Origin: Coxiellaceae bacterium
Lineage (GTDB): Bacteria > Pseudomonadota > Gammaproteobacteria > Coxiellales > Coxiellaceae
Assembly: GCA_029212885.1 (NCBI GenBank)
Contig: JARGPC010000009.1
Coordinates: forward strand, 1-64,000
DNA length: 64,000 nucleotides
Reading direction: 5' to 3'
Notes under the pieces: model-generated
Database searches by the model: none
What the model saw: the letters and a program-made list of their open reading frames with translations, nothing else
What the model was told of the DNA's origin: nothing
Shown here: positions 47,601 through 55,838 of the stretch, piece by piece
Position numbering within the stretch: position 1 is the first letter of the stretch
Layout of the letters: each line of letters starts with the position of its first letter
Translations under genes and position numbers: made by a program

Positions 47601-48536
47601 GTGCTGCATCGTTTGTGGTCAGAAACCAGTTATGAATTACAGAAGCTGCGTGACAACCCGAATTGTGCGCAGCAGGAATACGATGATTTATTGCGTGCTG
47701 ATAGGAAAGGTGTTTGTGCTCAGCTGAACTTTGATGCCAGTGAAGATGTTTCGGCACCCTATATTAGTGTAGGTAAAAAACCAAAATGCGCGATCTTGCG
47801 TGAGCAGGGGGTGAATGGTCATGTGGAAATGGCATCGGCATTTCATCAGGCAGGGTTTGAATCAATTGATGTGCACATGAATGATTTAATTGAGGGTCGT
47901 GTGCAATTGAGTGACTTTCATGGCCTGGCGGCTTGTGGCGGTTTCTCATACGGTGATGTTTTGGGTGCGGGGCGTGGTTGGGCGCAAGGTATCTTGCATC
48001 ATGAAAACTTGCAGCAACAATTTAGTGACTATTTTCAGCGTGAGAATACATTTACATTGGGTGTTTGTAATGGCTGTCAGATGTTATCAGAGTTAAAGGC
48101 TATGATCCCAGGTGCTGAGCATTGGCCATTGTTTTTGCCGAATCAATCGCAACAATTTGAAGCGCGCTTAGTCAGTGTTCGTGTGGAGGATAGTCCTTCT
48201 ATATTATTGCGCGATATGCAGGGCAGCTGTTTACCTGTTGTTGTGGCTCATGGTGAAGGCTATGCTGATTTTTCAAGTGGTGATACTAATCAAGCACAAA
48301 TCACTTTGCGTTATGTTGATGATCAAGCGCAAGTGACTGAGCGTTATCCTTACAATCCAAATGGCAGTGATCAGGGTGTGACCGGTTTAACTACTACCGA
48401 TGGTCGAGTAACGATTATGATGCCTCACCCAGAGCGGGTGGTGCGTAAAGTGCAATTATCGTGGTGCCCACAAGACTGGCCAGTAGATAGTCCATGGCTC
48501 CGGCTATTTAGAAATGCGCGAGCCTGGTTAGGTTAG
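44688..48536 (+). CDS. purL: Phosphoribosylformylglycinamidine synthase
   Basis: Carries out the fourth step of purine synthesis, amidating FGAR with glutamine and ATP. The start at ATG 44688 follows GGGGTAAG, and the resulting 1282 residues match the large single-chain PurL. Visible parts are an N-terminal PurS-like domain, FGAM synthase segments ([49 protein letters not shown]) and a C-terminal class I amidotransferase ([30 protein letters not shown] with the nucleophile Cys, and MPHPERV). It stands alone with its own promoter. Confidence 0.97.
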   Translation: MLIFVGRSALSSFRQQQLQTPFQARYIYCVSRKAGAVIPQDDLMALLQADELVSSLSCEDGFCVVPRLGTISPWSSKATDIAQYCGFDGIERIERGVWYQFDQAWLDMGDQQRQQVVDDLHDSMTESVITQSQHLSQLFTETKPQPLNHIAVLAEGRKALEQANQQMGLALSEDEIDYLFDAYQDLGRDPTDAELMMFAQVNSEHCRHKIFNAVNIVHNEPSEHSLFSMIRNTYKQHPDKVAVAYSDNSAVVKGPIANRFYADPASNAYHESTELAHYVFKVETHNHPTAISPFAGAATGSGGEIRDEAATGRGAQAKAGLCGFSVSHLHIPGLVQPWEFCSGKPANTASALQIMLEGPIGAAAFNNEFGRPNLCGYFRSCEMTLNTDFGEVIRGYHKPIMIAGGLGQIRDQQVMKLPLKAETCLIVLGGPGMPIGLGGGAASSISSGDNKADLDFASVQRANPEMERRAQEVINTCWAMGDDNPIVSIHDVGAGGLSNAMPELVEADDLGAYLDIRKIPLDAPGMSPLEIWCNESQERYVLAVDKQYVEQFKAICQRERCPVAVLGQATISKQLQVADPLLKQDAVHLPMDVLFEKIPPLERNLKPANYYKPQPFDSVGIELADAIKRVLQFPAVADKSFLITIGDRSVTGMVARDQMVGPWQVPVSDVAVTANSFDGFGGEAMAMGERAPVALLHHAASARLAVGEAITNMAAAAIDDISDLVLSANWMAAADYDGEGLGLYEAVQTVGMELCPALGIAIPVGKDSLSMRTKWQQDGQVRSVTSPLSLVISASACVSDIRKTLTPQVRTDQGDTELLLLDLGKGSNCLGASVLSQVYNQLGDRPADVDDPVTLKIFFSEVQRLNREDSILAYHDRSDGGLLATVTEMMFAGGVGVTIDLDSKGPELLAALFSEELGAVIQVRKAQSAAIQHQLSEAGLGGCVQVIGYLNDDDELHINACGEQVYQQARTVLHRLWSETSYELQKLRDNPNCAQQEYDDLLRADRKGVCAQLNFDASEDVSAPYISVGKKPKCAILREQGVNGHVEMASAFHQAGFESIDVHMNDLIEGRVQLSDFHGLAACGGFSYGDVLGAGRGWAQGILHHENLQQQFSDYFQRENTFTLGVCNGCQMLSELKAMIPGAEHWPLFLPNQSQQFEARLVSVRVEDSPSILLRDMQGSCLPVVVAHGEGYADFSSGDTNQAQITLRYVDDQAQVTERYPYNPNGSDQGVTGLTTTDGRVTIMMPHPERVVRKVQLSWCPQDWPVDSPWLRLFRNARAWLG

Positions 48537-48647
48537 CTAAATACTATCGATAATTTACACTTAAAATCAACAGAATAGGTCGAAAAATTATTTCTCCTGG
48601 TGTTGTATACTTAGTCAATGGAATGGGACTGTATAAGGTTGAAGTGA

Positions 48648-50942
48648 GTGATAAAGGGGCGTCAGACGTTTTTATCGTTAACATGGTTGCACTGGGTAAT
48701 TCTGTTAGCCTCTGTGGTACTTACGGTGGGTGCCTGGTGGATTACTTCCTCTCAAACAGAGAAAAATAATACGGCTAAATTTCAACGTGAAGCTAATCAA
48801 GTGGTTAGTTTAATACAAGAGCGTATGGAAAAATACGTTGATGCATTGAATAGTGGCGCTGCCTATGTTGTTGCGGTAGATAACAAAGTTACACAGCGTG
48901 GTTGGAAGAAATTCGCGAGTCGATTAAATCTGGAAAATAAATATAAGGGTATTAATGGTATTGGCGTCATTTATGCGATCCCTAAGCAAAATCGTGATGC
49001 ATTTTTAAAGCAGCAACATGAACAAGGTAATGCGTTTGTAATTTATCCAGAACATGGTCATCATACATTATTACCTATCACCTTTATTGAGCCTCTAAAC
49101 ATCAATAAATCAGCCTTGGGGTTGGATGTGGCTCATGAGATCAATCGTCTCAATGCAGCTGAATTAGCTAAAAAGACTGGTAAGCCCACGGTGACAGGTC
49201 CGATTACTCTCGTTCAGGATGACAAAAAGACACCAGGTTTCTTATTGTATGTACCACTATATAAAAACAAAGCAGTAAAAAATGGTTCGAAACTGTATGG
49301 TTATATTTATGCACCTTTTATCGTATACAAGTTAATGGGTGGGGTGTTAGCTCAAGAAAGCAGGTATGTGCATATTACCATTTCGGATGATGGTGTAACC
49401 ATTTTTCAAGACAGTACTGCTGCTATTCCAGATACGGCGTCTCCGTTTTATTTTAATAAATCAATATCTATGTATGGCCGCCAATGGGATATACAGGTAT
49501 GGCCAACGCAAGCGTTTATGTCTGGTTTAGATGTCAGCTTGCCATTCTATATTCTTATCGCAGGTTTTATTGTTGAGCTGTCGCTATTGATAGTGTTTAT
49601 TGTGTTGGCGCGTTCACATAAAAATGCAGTTGAGTACGGGGAAGGTTTAACCATCGAATTGAAGCAAATGGTTAACCGAGACTACTTAACTGCGTTACCA
49701 AATCGTATGTGCTTTATTGATCAGCTATCTTCAATAATTACTGCATCTCCTTTTGAGAATATAGCCTTGTTGTATTTAGATTTAGATGATTTTAAAAATA
49801 TCAATGATGCACTTGGTCACACGTTTGGTGATGATTTGTTGGTTAAAGTGTCTGAGCGTATGCAGTTTCTTATTAGCTCAATGGAGGTCGACAGTGTGTT
49901 TTTAGCGCGGATTGGTGGTGATGAGTTCGCAATTATTTTAATTAATGGAGATATTGAAGCCAGTAGTACGCGTGTTGCTAAGCGTATTACTCACGCAATT
50001 GAAGAAGAGTTTGTTATTCATGGGCGCGAAATACATATCAACTGCAGTATCGGAATTGCAACATGTAAGATATTGCAACAGAAAAAAATACTGCCGGGGG
50101 AACAGGTAAAAATATTGTTAAAATACGCAGACATTGCGATGTATGATGCCAAGAATCGTGGTAAAAACCAGTTTTCTCAGTTTGATGAGTATCTTTTAGA
50201 ATACAGTGAGAAGCAGGCTAACATTGAATTGCAGTTACATAGTTCTGTTACAGCTGATGAGTTAACTATGGTGTATCAACCGATATACAAAGCGGATGGT
50301 TTACAAATACATGCGTTGGAGTCATTAGTGCGTTGGCATAATAAAGAGTTGGGTGAGGTTAAGCCGATGGATTTTATTCCATTAGCAGAAAAGACAGGTT
50401 TTATGGTTCGCTTGGGCTGGCATATATTTGAATTGATTTTTCGACAAATTGAACGCTGGCACCAAGAAGGTAGTGAGTATAAAGATTGCAAAATATCGAT
50501 TAACTGTTCAACAGTGCAATTACAAGATAAGCAATTTATTTCTATGTTCGTATCATTATTAAGAAAGTATCAGATTGACCCTTCGCAGATTATTGTTGAA
50601 ATAACAGAAACCTCAATGATGGAAGATATTGATGAAAAGATATCTGTTTTATACGATCTAACTACTTTGGGCATTAACGTATCGATTGATGATTTTGGTA
50701 CCGGCTATTCTTCGTTGAATTATCTAGAGCGACTACCTGTTAGCTATTTAAAGATTGATAAGTCATTTGTATCTCGAATGTCTGGTGGGCAGAATGAAAT
50801 GGTGGGTAATATTATTAAGATTAGCCACCTTTGCGGTGTTGAGGTTGTGGCGGAAGGTGTTGAAACATCACAGCAAGTGGAGTGGCTGGTTAAATCTGGT
50901 TGTGATTATTTGCAGGGGTTTTATTTTAAAGCGCAGATTTAA
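48648..50942 (+). CDS. CHASE-GGDEF-EAL cyclic di-GMP protein, C-terminally short
   Basis: This 764-residue inner membrane protein should make and/or degrade c-di-GMP. It starts at GTG 48648. A membrane helix (VILLASVVLTVGAWWITS) precedes a periplasmic CHASE sensor (about 60-230) and a second helix near 300-325. The GGDEF motif is intact at 423-427 (ARIGGDEFAIIL); no RxxD inhibition site is seen. The EAL signature reads ESLVRW (Glu558), with SIDDFGTGYSSL and VVAEGVET conserved, so hydrolysis is plausible. The EAL domain stops at GCDYLQGFYFKAQI; relatives continue about 10-20 residues. A repeat array begins two bases after the stop codon and probably cut the gene. Confidence 0.92.
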   Translation: MIKGRQTFLSLTWLHWVILLASVVLTVGAWWITSSQTEKNNTAKFQREANQVVSLIQERMEKYVDALNSGAAYVVAVDNKVTQRGWKKFASRLNLENKYKGINGIGVIYAIPKQNRDAFLKQQHEQGNAFVIYPEHGHHTLLPITFIEPLNINKSALGLDVAHEINRLNAAELAKKTGKPTVTGPITLVQDDKKTPGFLLYVPLYKNKAVKNGSKLYGYIYAPFIVYKLMGGVLAQESRYVHITISDDGVTIFQDSTAAIPDTASPFYFNKSISMYGRQWDIQVWPTQAFMSGLDVSLPFYILIAGFIVELSLLIVFIVLARSHKNAVEYGEGLTIELKQMVNRDYLTALPNRMCFIDQLSSIITASPFENIALLYLDLDDFKNINDALGHTFGDDLLVKVSERMQFLISSMEVDSVFLARIGGDEFAIILINGDIEASSTRVAKRITHAIEEEFVIHGREIHINCSIGIATCKILQQKKILPGEQVKILLKYADIAMYDAKNRGKNQFSQFDEYLLEYSEKQANIELQLHSSVTADELTMVYQPIYKADGLQIHALESLVRWHNKELGEVKPMDFIPLAEKTGFMVRLGWHIFELIFRQIERWHQEGSEYKDCKISINCSTVQLQDKQFISMFVSLLRKYQIDPSQIIVEITETSMMEDIDEKISVLYDLTTLGINVSIDDFGTGYSSLNYLERLPVSYLKIDKSFVSRMSGGQNEMVGNIIKISHLCGVEVVAEGVETSQQVEWLVKSGCDYLQGFYFKAQI

Positions 50943-50944
50943 TT

Positions 50945-51076
50945 CTGTCATACCGGGCTTGAGGCTGTCGTCCCGGACTTGAGGTTGTTATCCTGGACTT
51001 GAGGTTGTTATCCTGGACTTGAGGTTGTTATCCCGGACTTGAGGTTGTCATCCCGGACCCCGATCCGGGAACCAGT
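50945..51076 (+). repeat. Repeat array B: five half units plus one full palindrome
   Basis: Five 20-base units (50945, 50965, 50985, 51005, 51025) of the type TTGTTATCCTGGACTTGAGG precede a complete element at 51045-51076 with CCCGGA...TCCGGG and ending in ACCAGT. The first unit starts two bases after the stop codon of the GGDEF-EAL gene. Units 3 and 4 are identical. Confidence 0.92.
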
Positions 51077-51106
51077 AACTTATCAGCAACTAAGGCGCAC
51101 AGCGTA

Positions 51107-51168
51107 CCTCTTTTACTTCATGGCTCGCTTCACTCCGTTCCGCTGGGCTTTTACTTCCGTAAAAGAGG
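51107..51168. repeat. Inverted repeat between arrays B and C
   Basis: CCTCTTTTAC (51107-51116) is repeated in inverse as GTAAAAGAGG (51159-51168). A second copy of CTTTTAC at 51148-51154 can instead form a tight hairpin with 51159-51165. Outside the two arrays this 117-base spacer has no coding content I trust. Confidence 0.6.
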
Positions 51169-51193
51169 CACCCTATACACCTTGTTGCTGTTG

Positions 51194-51245
51194 TTGTCAT
51201 CCCGGATTTGAGGTTGTCATCCCGGACCCCGATCCGGGATCCAGT
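51194..51245 (+). repeat. Repeat array C: one half unit plus one full palindrome
   Basis: A 20-base unit at 51194-51213 (suffix ATTTGAGG) precedes a complete element at 51214-51245 with CCCGGA...TCCGGGATCCAGT. It ends five bases before the last codon block of the MFS gene on the opposite strand. Confidence 0.9.
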
Positions 51246-51250
51246 TATAA

Positions 51251-52576
51251 TCAGTGCGGCCGCTGCTCATTATGTTGATCAATGCGAGAGCCTGTATCTT
51301 TTACAAAGTACATTAAACCCAAGGTGATTAACATTGAGACTGGCATAATGGTCATCGCAATGGTGTAGTCGTGCACGGAGTAAGTTTCTGCGCCGACTTT
51401 ACCAATGGTATGGTGAACCATGTCTAGCAAGAATCCAGTGGCGGGTTGGAATATTACACCACCAATCATAACTAAGGTATTGGTGAAGGCAATAACGGTA
51501 CCGGTTGAGCGTAATGAAAAGTTTTCTTTAGCCAGAGCAAACACCAAAGGGTGTGCGCCAGTAAAAGCACCAACAAAAAAGAATAAGACGAAGGTTAAAC
51601 CAGTGCCGGGGGTGATGCCGAGTGGTGGTAAATAGACGATGGCTGTAAATAGAATTAAGTTACCGACTACGCAGTAAGTGATCGGTTTCCATCGATTGCG
51701 AAATTTATCTGATAGTAAGCCAAAAATTGGACCAACAATAATCCAGCCGGCAAAAAAGAATGATATTGCATGGTCAGCGTTGGTTTCGGAGAGATGATAA
51801 ACCGATTTTAAAAATGGAATACCCCAAACGTCACCGACAACGGAAGATGGCAGGTAATATAAACAACCAACAATACCAATCAGCCATATTTGTTTGCTAG
51901 TAGCGATATTCTTTAGGCGATTTAAGATTTTTCGTGGGTCATATAGGTTGATGTTATGTGCTGGGTGAGCTGTTTTTTCAGGGCGATCCTTTAGTACGAA
52001 TAGAATCAGTAGTGCAATAATTACACCTGAAACGATTAACCAGGTTTCTGACTCACGAAAACCAGCTGATTGATTAATGTGACCAAGGATTTCATCAGTA
52101 AAAATACCACCAAGCATGCCTAATGAATCAGCGATAGTCGTGGCGATGCCAAAGCGATCGGCGGGCAACCATATCGATGCGACTTTTAATGTCGCGACAT
52201 AAGCAAATGATGCACCAAAGCCGATAATCATGCGGCCGATTTGGGCGATCATGATATTGTCATAGTAGTGAATCAGACCTATGCCGAATAAGCACGATAA
52301 GCAGGCAAGAAACAGTGTTTTATAAATGCTTATGCGGTCAACGATAATGCCGGCGGGTATTTGCATAGCTGTGTAAGTAATATAGTAGCAGGCAGTGAAA
52401 AAACCAAATTGGGTGGCGTTGATTTGAAAGGCGCGGGTAAACTGGGTTTCAATGGTGCTAGGATAGATGCGTAAGATGATATCATAGAAATAAAACAGGC
52501 CTGCGATGGACCAAATGATCCATGGGATCATGCTTGGCGTGATAAATTTTATTTTATGTAAGTTAATTTTAAACAT
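51251..52576 (-). CDS. MFS transporter
   Basis: This 441-residue inner membrane protein has twelve predicted helices. The first loops carry GIIVDRISIYKTLFLA and RMIIGFGASFAYVATLKVASIWLPADRFG, close to the organic anion/hexose-phosphate branch of the superfamily, and the second half has GPIFGLLSDKFRNRWKP. Legionella and Coxiella hold many transporters of this branch (phthalate-permease-like Pht proteins for amino acids and nucleosides), but the substrate here cannot be inferred. The C-terminus, SRIDQHNEQRPH, ends five bases from repeat array C. Confidence 0.92.
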   Translation of the reverse strand: MFKINLHKIKFITPSMIPWIIWSIAGLFYFYDIILRIYPSTIETQFTRAFQINATQFGFFTACYYITYTAMQIPAGIIVDRISIYKTLFLACLSCLFGIGLIHYYDNIMIAQIGRMIIGFGASFAYVATLKVASIWLPADRFGIATTIADSLGMLGGIFTDEILGHINQSAGFRESETWLIVSGVIIALLILFVLKDRPEKTAHPAHNINLYDPRKILNRLKNIATSKQIWLIGIVGCLYYLPSSVVGDVWGIPFLKSVYHLSETNADHAISFFFAGWIIVGPIFGLLSDKFRNRWKPITYCVVGNLILFTAIVYLPPLGITPGTGLTFVLFFFVGAFTGAHPLVFALAKENFSLRSTGTVIAFTNTLVMIGGVIFQPATGFLLDMVHHTIGKVGAETYSVHDYTIAMTIMPVSMLITLGLMYFVKDTGSRIDQHNEQRPH

Positions 52577-52706
52577 ACTGCCTCATTTTATTTACTTATA
52601 CAGTTCCCACACATTCCCTCTTGAGATTCTTCCTTTTTTTGTCGGCACATACTACCGACGGAGGATGTTTTGTCCTCAGCGTAATTTATATGGTGATAAT
52701 TACGAG
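52577..52706. other. Short intergenic region with two small inverted repeats
   Basis: GTCGG...CCGAC (about 52641-52660) and GAGGA...TCCTC (about 52662-52676) form two small adjacent hairpins between the MFS start and the ferritin-like stop. The T-run lies on the wrong side for a terminator of the ferritin-like gene. They may be leader structures of the MFS gene. Confidence 0.35.
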
Positions 52707-53012
52707 TTAGCTATTTTCACTTTGCTCTTTTGCTACGATCGAGCCATCAGTGAAAACATAGTCTTTGAGTTCTTTATCAAAGCTTGGGTCGCGGCGACGA
52801 ATCCACTCCAGCACCATGGCGGCGTGTTCTTTTTCTTCATCGCGGTTGTGTTTGAGGATGGCCCGTAGGTCATCATCTTTGCAGGCGTCGACACGTTGGT
52901 TATACCAATCAACAGCTTCTAGTTCTTCCATTAAAGAAATTATTGCGCGGTGCATGTCGCGCGTCTCGTCACTGAGTTCTTCTACTGGTTCATGATATCC
53001 TTCGTTTGCCAT
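52707..53012 (-). CDS. Encapsulated-ferritin-like (EncFtn) protein without cargo tail
   Basis: This 101-residue protein is a half-ferritin of the encapsulin-associated EncFtn family, which oxidises Fe(II) in a dimer interface. The core MHRAIISLMEELEAVDWYNQ followed by HNRDEEKEHAAMVLEWIRRRDP is diagnostic. With a two-residue offset from the Rhodospirillum rubrum protein, the ferroxidase ligands Glu30, Glu60 and His63 and the entry-site Trp36 and Tyr37 are present. The C-terminus stops at VFTDGSIVAKEQSENS and lacks the extension with the encapsulin-targeting peptide. No encapsulin shell gene occurs in the window. It may act outside a shell or pair with a distant one. Confidence 0.85.
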   Translation of the reverse strand: MANEGYHEPVEELSDETRDMHRAIISLMEELEAVDWYNQRVDACKDDDLRAILKHNRDEEKEHAAMVLEWIRRRDPSFDKELKDYVFTDGSIVAKEQSENS

Positions 53013-53371
53013 TGTTGCCCCTTATCACTGAAAATGCTTGCTCATTCTAGCGGCTAGGGTGGGGTGGTGCAAGCCCGTAATGTTCTCAAACGTACGAATG
53101 ACATGATTGATCTATTCCTGGTCGTTGCTCTTGCTTGCAAGCTGCCCCCGGGTGGTATCAAGGCGCACTCTGTCATCCCGGCCCCCGTGTTGTCATCCCG
53201 GCCCCCGTGTTGTCATCCCGGCCCCCGTGTTGTCATCCCGGCCCCCGAGCCGGGATCCAGTCTAATGGGTATCTCTGTACCACATCATCGACTGAGAGAG
53301 GCTAGGTTGATTTCCAATCTTCCTCTTGAGTGGGTATACTCTGCGCCAACATTCATTAACAAGGCAAAGCA
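53013..53371. other. Divergent intergenic region containing repeat array D
   Basis: This 359-base gap separates the EncFtn-like gene and ppiB, which diverge. Beyond array D it holds a TATACT at 53335-53340 that could be the -10 of ppiB. Open frames here consist of repeat units and are not genes. Confidence 0.6.
53171..53261 (+). repeat. Repeat array D: three half units plus one full palindrome
   Basis: Three identical 20-base units TGTCATCCCGGCCCCCGTGT (53171, 53191, 53211) precede a complete element at 53231-53261 in which CCCGG...CCGGG ends in GATCCAGT. The unit suffix (CCCCCGTGT) differs from those of arrays A-C. Confidence 0.95.
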
Positions 53372-53878
53372 ATGATCAAATTACAAACCAATATGGGTGA
53401 CATTCTTATTGAATTGGACGATAAAAATACACCTGCGACAGCGGAAAACTTTCGTCAATACGTCAAAGACGGTTTTTATGATGGTGTAATTTTTCACCGT
53501 GTGATTGATGGTTTTATGGTGCAGGGCGGAGGCTTTGATGCTGATATGAATGAGAAAGAAACGCGTGACAGCATTCAGAATGAAGCGAATAAAGGTGGCT
53601 CTAACGTGGTGGGTACATTAGCGATGGCGCGTACGCCTGATCCACATTCTGCTAGTGCACAATTCTTTATCAATGTAAAAGATAATAAATTCCTCGATTT
53701 TAAAGCTGAAACACCAGACGGTTGGGGTTATTGTGTGTTTGGTAAAGTTGTTGATGGCATGGATGTCGTGAACAAGATCAAAGACGTTAAAACAGGTAAT
53801 AACGCGGGTCATCAAGATGTGCCTGTTGAGCCAGTGGTTATAGAAGCAGCAACGGAAGTGGCTAACGCTGACGTTTAG
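53372..53878 (+). CDS. ppiB: Cyclophilin-type peptidyl-prolyl isomerase B
   Basis: A cytoplasmic proline isomerase of 168 residues. The sequence follows the PpiB family closely: [44 protein letters not shown] with the catalytic Arg, [25 protein letters not shown], and [19 protein letters not shown]. No signal peptide, so the cytoplasmic form. The last eight residues (TEVANADV) extend slightly past the usual end. Repeat array E begins four bases after the stop. Confidence 0.96.
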   Translation: MIKLQTNMGDILIELDDKNTPATAENFRQYVKDGFYDGVIFHRVIDGFMVQGGGFDADMNEKETRDSIQNEANKGGSNVVGTLAMARTPDPHSASAQFFINVKDNKFLDFKAETPDGWGYCVFGKVVDGMDVVNKIKDVKTGNNAGHQDVPVEPVVIEAATEVANADV

Positions 53879-53882
53879 GTTG

Positions 53883-53950
53883 TTGTCACCCCGGGCTGAC
53901 GCATTGTGATTCCGGGCCGACGCATTGTCATCCCGGGCTTCGACCCGGGA
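53883..53950 (+). repeat. Repeat array E: two half units plus one full palindrome
   Basis: Two 21-base units (53883-53903 and 53904-53924, suffix GACGCA) precede a complete element at 53925-53950 with TCCCGGG...CCCGGGA. It starts four bases after the ppiB stop and ends 20 bases from the stop of the next gene on the other strand. Confidence 0.9.
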
Positions 53951-53970
53951 GTTAATTTGATAAGGTTGGC

Positions 53971-55239
53971 TTACTGCTGGTCTGGAGGGCTGGGTTTATA
54001 GCTTTTAGCAGCAGTAGATGCAACATGTGGTTGCAGTGCTGAGTTTCGTTCATCGCCAAGTTTTGCAAACTCTTCTTCAGTAAACTGCTTATCATACTCT
54101 GATTTTAAACCGAAGTCGGAAAGGATAGAGTCAGCTTTACCCAGTTTGTGCATGCCTGTTTGATAACCTTTTTCAATAGTATCTAATGAGCCCTTGAGTT
54201 CGCCTTGTGCATTATTAATTGCAGTTTTTATTTCGGTTTCATTCATGCCGCTAGCTCTGATTTCTGAGCAGTTCTGTACAAATGCACCTTGGACATCGGC
54301 AATGGCATCCATGCGCTCAACAGTAAGGCGGGTTGATTCTCGGTCAGCGGCTAGCGCTCGGCCTTCGGGTTCGGCGTCTGTTTTGATACCTAAGGTTTTG
54401 TAAAGGTCTTCTTCATTGTTGATTTCATAGTTGCCTTGATGTGACTCATTTTCAGCAATAACTTCGGCTTGAATTTCTTCGAAGGCTAATTCATCTTCGC
54501 TTTTTTCAATGCTGTCGTGTTCGATATTTTCTCTTTTGGTTTCTTCAGCAGTAACGACGCTATTCATAACATTATTCATTGCTCGAACGGTTAATTGTTG
54601 ACTTTGTTGTTTGCTGAGTTGATTGTTGGATTGTAGCTGTTGCGCTAGGATATTGCTGATAGCAAGTGCACTGCCGGAATAAACGATGCCGCCTATTTTT
54701 ACGCGTTGAATATTGCGTTGGATTTTTTTGTTCAGTGCGCCTGCATCTAATACGCCTGCTACGGTTTTTTCATTTGATGGATCGACGTGTTCTCTTGGGT
54801 ATTGTTCGTCTTGAATTTTGTGTACTGCCTCTCTAACAGAGGGGGTTAGTGTAATACTTTTGGCAAATGCTTGGCGCAGGTCTCTGGTTTGGGTTTTTAT
54901 TTCTATCAAATCACTTAGGGCTGCTGTTGTGGCTTCAGACTCGCTTTTGCCCGCTTTTTTGTGGCCCTCTAGTAAGGCTGCAAGCTGATCGAGACTCTTG
55001 CCACGGTCAGTAGTTGGTAGATTGGCTTGTTCTTTATCCAGGTGAATTAAGGTGTTCACGATGGTTATAGGGCTTTGTTCTGTCCAACTTGGCCGCGTTG
55101 CGCGTGTGAGGGCAAAGCGATCTACTACTTGTAGACCAATATCAGTACAGCCTTTTTGTACTTCTGTTGGGATTGTTTGAGTTGCAGTTGGACCTTCTCT
55201 CATGAATGCAGCCTTTCCATTATTTAAACCTAATTTCAT
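53971..55239 (-). CDS. Gln/Glu-rich protein of unknown function
   Basis: This 422-residue protein has no family I recognise. The first 170 residues are mixed helices; SGSALAISNILAQQ around 195-210 is the only hydrophobic stretch and is too weak for a clear membrane segment. A Gln-rich region (QQLQSNNQLSKQQSQQLTVR) and a Glu-rich one (about 235-275, EETKRENIEHDSIEKSEDEL) follow; the last 120 residues are helical. There is no signal peptide. The composition resembles intracellular-pathogen effectors, but that is an impression only. It is flanked by repeat arrays E and F. Confidence 0.55.
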   Translation of the reverse strand: MKLGLNNGKAAFMREGPTATQTIPTEVQKGCTDIGLQVVDRFALTRATRPSWTEQSPITIVNTLIHLDKEQANLPTTDRGKSLDQLAALLEGHKKAGKSESEATTAALSDLIEIKTQTRDLRQAFAKSITLTPSVREAVHKIQDEQYPREHVDPSNEKTVAGVLDAGALNKKIQRNIQRVKIGGIVYSGSALAISNILAQQLQSNNQLSKQQSQQLTVRAMNNVMNSVVTAEETKRENIEHDSIEKSEDELAFEEIQAEVIAENESHQGNYEINNEEDLYKTLGIKTDAEPEGRALAADRESTRLTVERMDAIADVQGAFVQNCSEIRASGMNETEIKTAINNAQGELKGSLDTIEKGYQTGMHKLGKADSILSDFGLKSEYDKQFTEEEFAKLGDERNSALQPHVASTAAKSYKPSPPDQQ

Positions 55240-55299
55240 TCTATATTATGGTTGTGGGATTAACAAAGCATTAAGTAATTGATTGGGTTGCTGGTGAAT

Positions 55300-55374
55300 T
55301 TTGTCATTCTGGCCCCGAGTTTTGTCATTCTGGCCCCGAGTTTTGTCATCCCGGCCTCCGAGCCGGGACCCAGT
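55300..55374 (+). repeat. Repeat array F: two half units plus one full palindrome
   Basis: Two identical 21-base units (55300-55320 and 55321-55341, suffix GGCCCCGAGT) precede a complete element at 55342-55374 in which CCCGG...CCGGG ends in ACCCAGT. It lies between divergent genes, upstream of the rpsO promoter region. Confidence 0.92.
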
Positions 55375-55409
55375 CAATACTATGAAGTTTTATTTAACTG
55401 TCAATGTGT

Positions 55410-55415
55410 TATAAT
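55410..55415 (+). promoter_or_regulatory. Possible rpsO -10 element
   Basis: A perfect TATAAT at 55410-55415 lies 93 bases before rpsO. No good -35 is seen at the right distance. The leader is long enough for the S15 translational control known in other bacteria. Confidence 0.4.
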
Positions 55416-55507
55416 CGCTCGTTTTTAGTGGGGTGAAAACACTGCGAATGACAGCGGTTTTTCATAACACTTTGATAAATAACGATATATAAACAAGAGG
55501 AAATACA

Positions 55508-55780
55508 ATGTCATTATTAGGTGCAGAGAAGACTGCTGAAATTGTTAAAGAATACCAATCTAAAGACGGCGACACTGGTTCAACAGAAGTTCAAGTTGCC
55601 ATTTTAACTAACAAAATCAATAAATTAACTGGCCATTTCAAAGAGCATAAGCATGACCATCATTCGCGTCGTGGTTTGTTACGTATGGTGAGCCAGCGTC
55701 GTAAGTTACTAGCTTATCTCAAACGTACCAACCTTGAAGGGTATCGTGAACTTATCAAGCGTCTTGGCTTACGTCACTAA
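55508..55780 (+). CDS. rpsO: 30S ribosomal protein S15
   Basis: A primary binding protein of 16S rRNA central domain. At 90 residues it has the standard length. The sequence contains [54 protein letters not shown], the family signature including the RNA-binding [17 protein letters not shown] precedes the ATG. It is followed by a hairpin and then pnp, the usual rpsO-pnp order in gammaproteobacteria. Confidence 0.99.
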   Translation: MSLLGAEKTAEIVKEYQSKDGDTGSTEVQVAILTNKINKLTGHFKEHKHDHHSRRGLLRMVSQRRKLLAYLKRTNLEGYRELIKRLGLRH

Positions 55781-55794
55781 AATCCAAAATTTAC

Positions 55795-55812
55795 AGGGTG
55801 CTGCGGCACCCT
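55795..55812 (+). terminator. Hairpin between rpsO and pnp
   Basis: AGGGTGC (55795-55801) pairs with GCACCCT (55806-55812) around TGCG, followed by a T-rich stretch. It could be a partial terminator, or a processing site like those controlling pnp in E. coli. Confidence 0.65.
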
Positions 55813-55838
55813 TCATTGTTTCTAGAGGAAAATAAAGC

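Noticed and set aside
51039-51278. Open frame of 79 codons across arrays B and C
   Set aside because: It is made of repeat units and spacer, has no ribosome site and overlaps the end of the MFS gene.
53064-53375. Open frame of 103 codons upstream of ppiB
   Set aside because: Most of it translates array D; the periodic repeat gives an open frame by chance.
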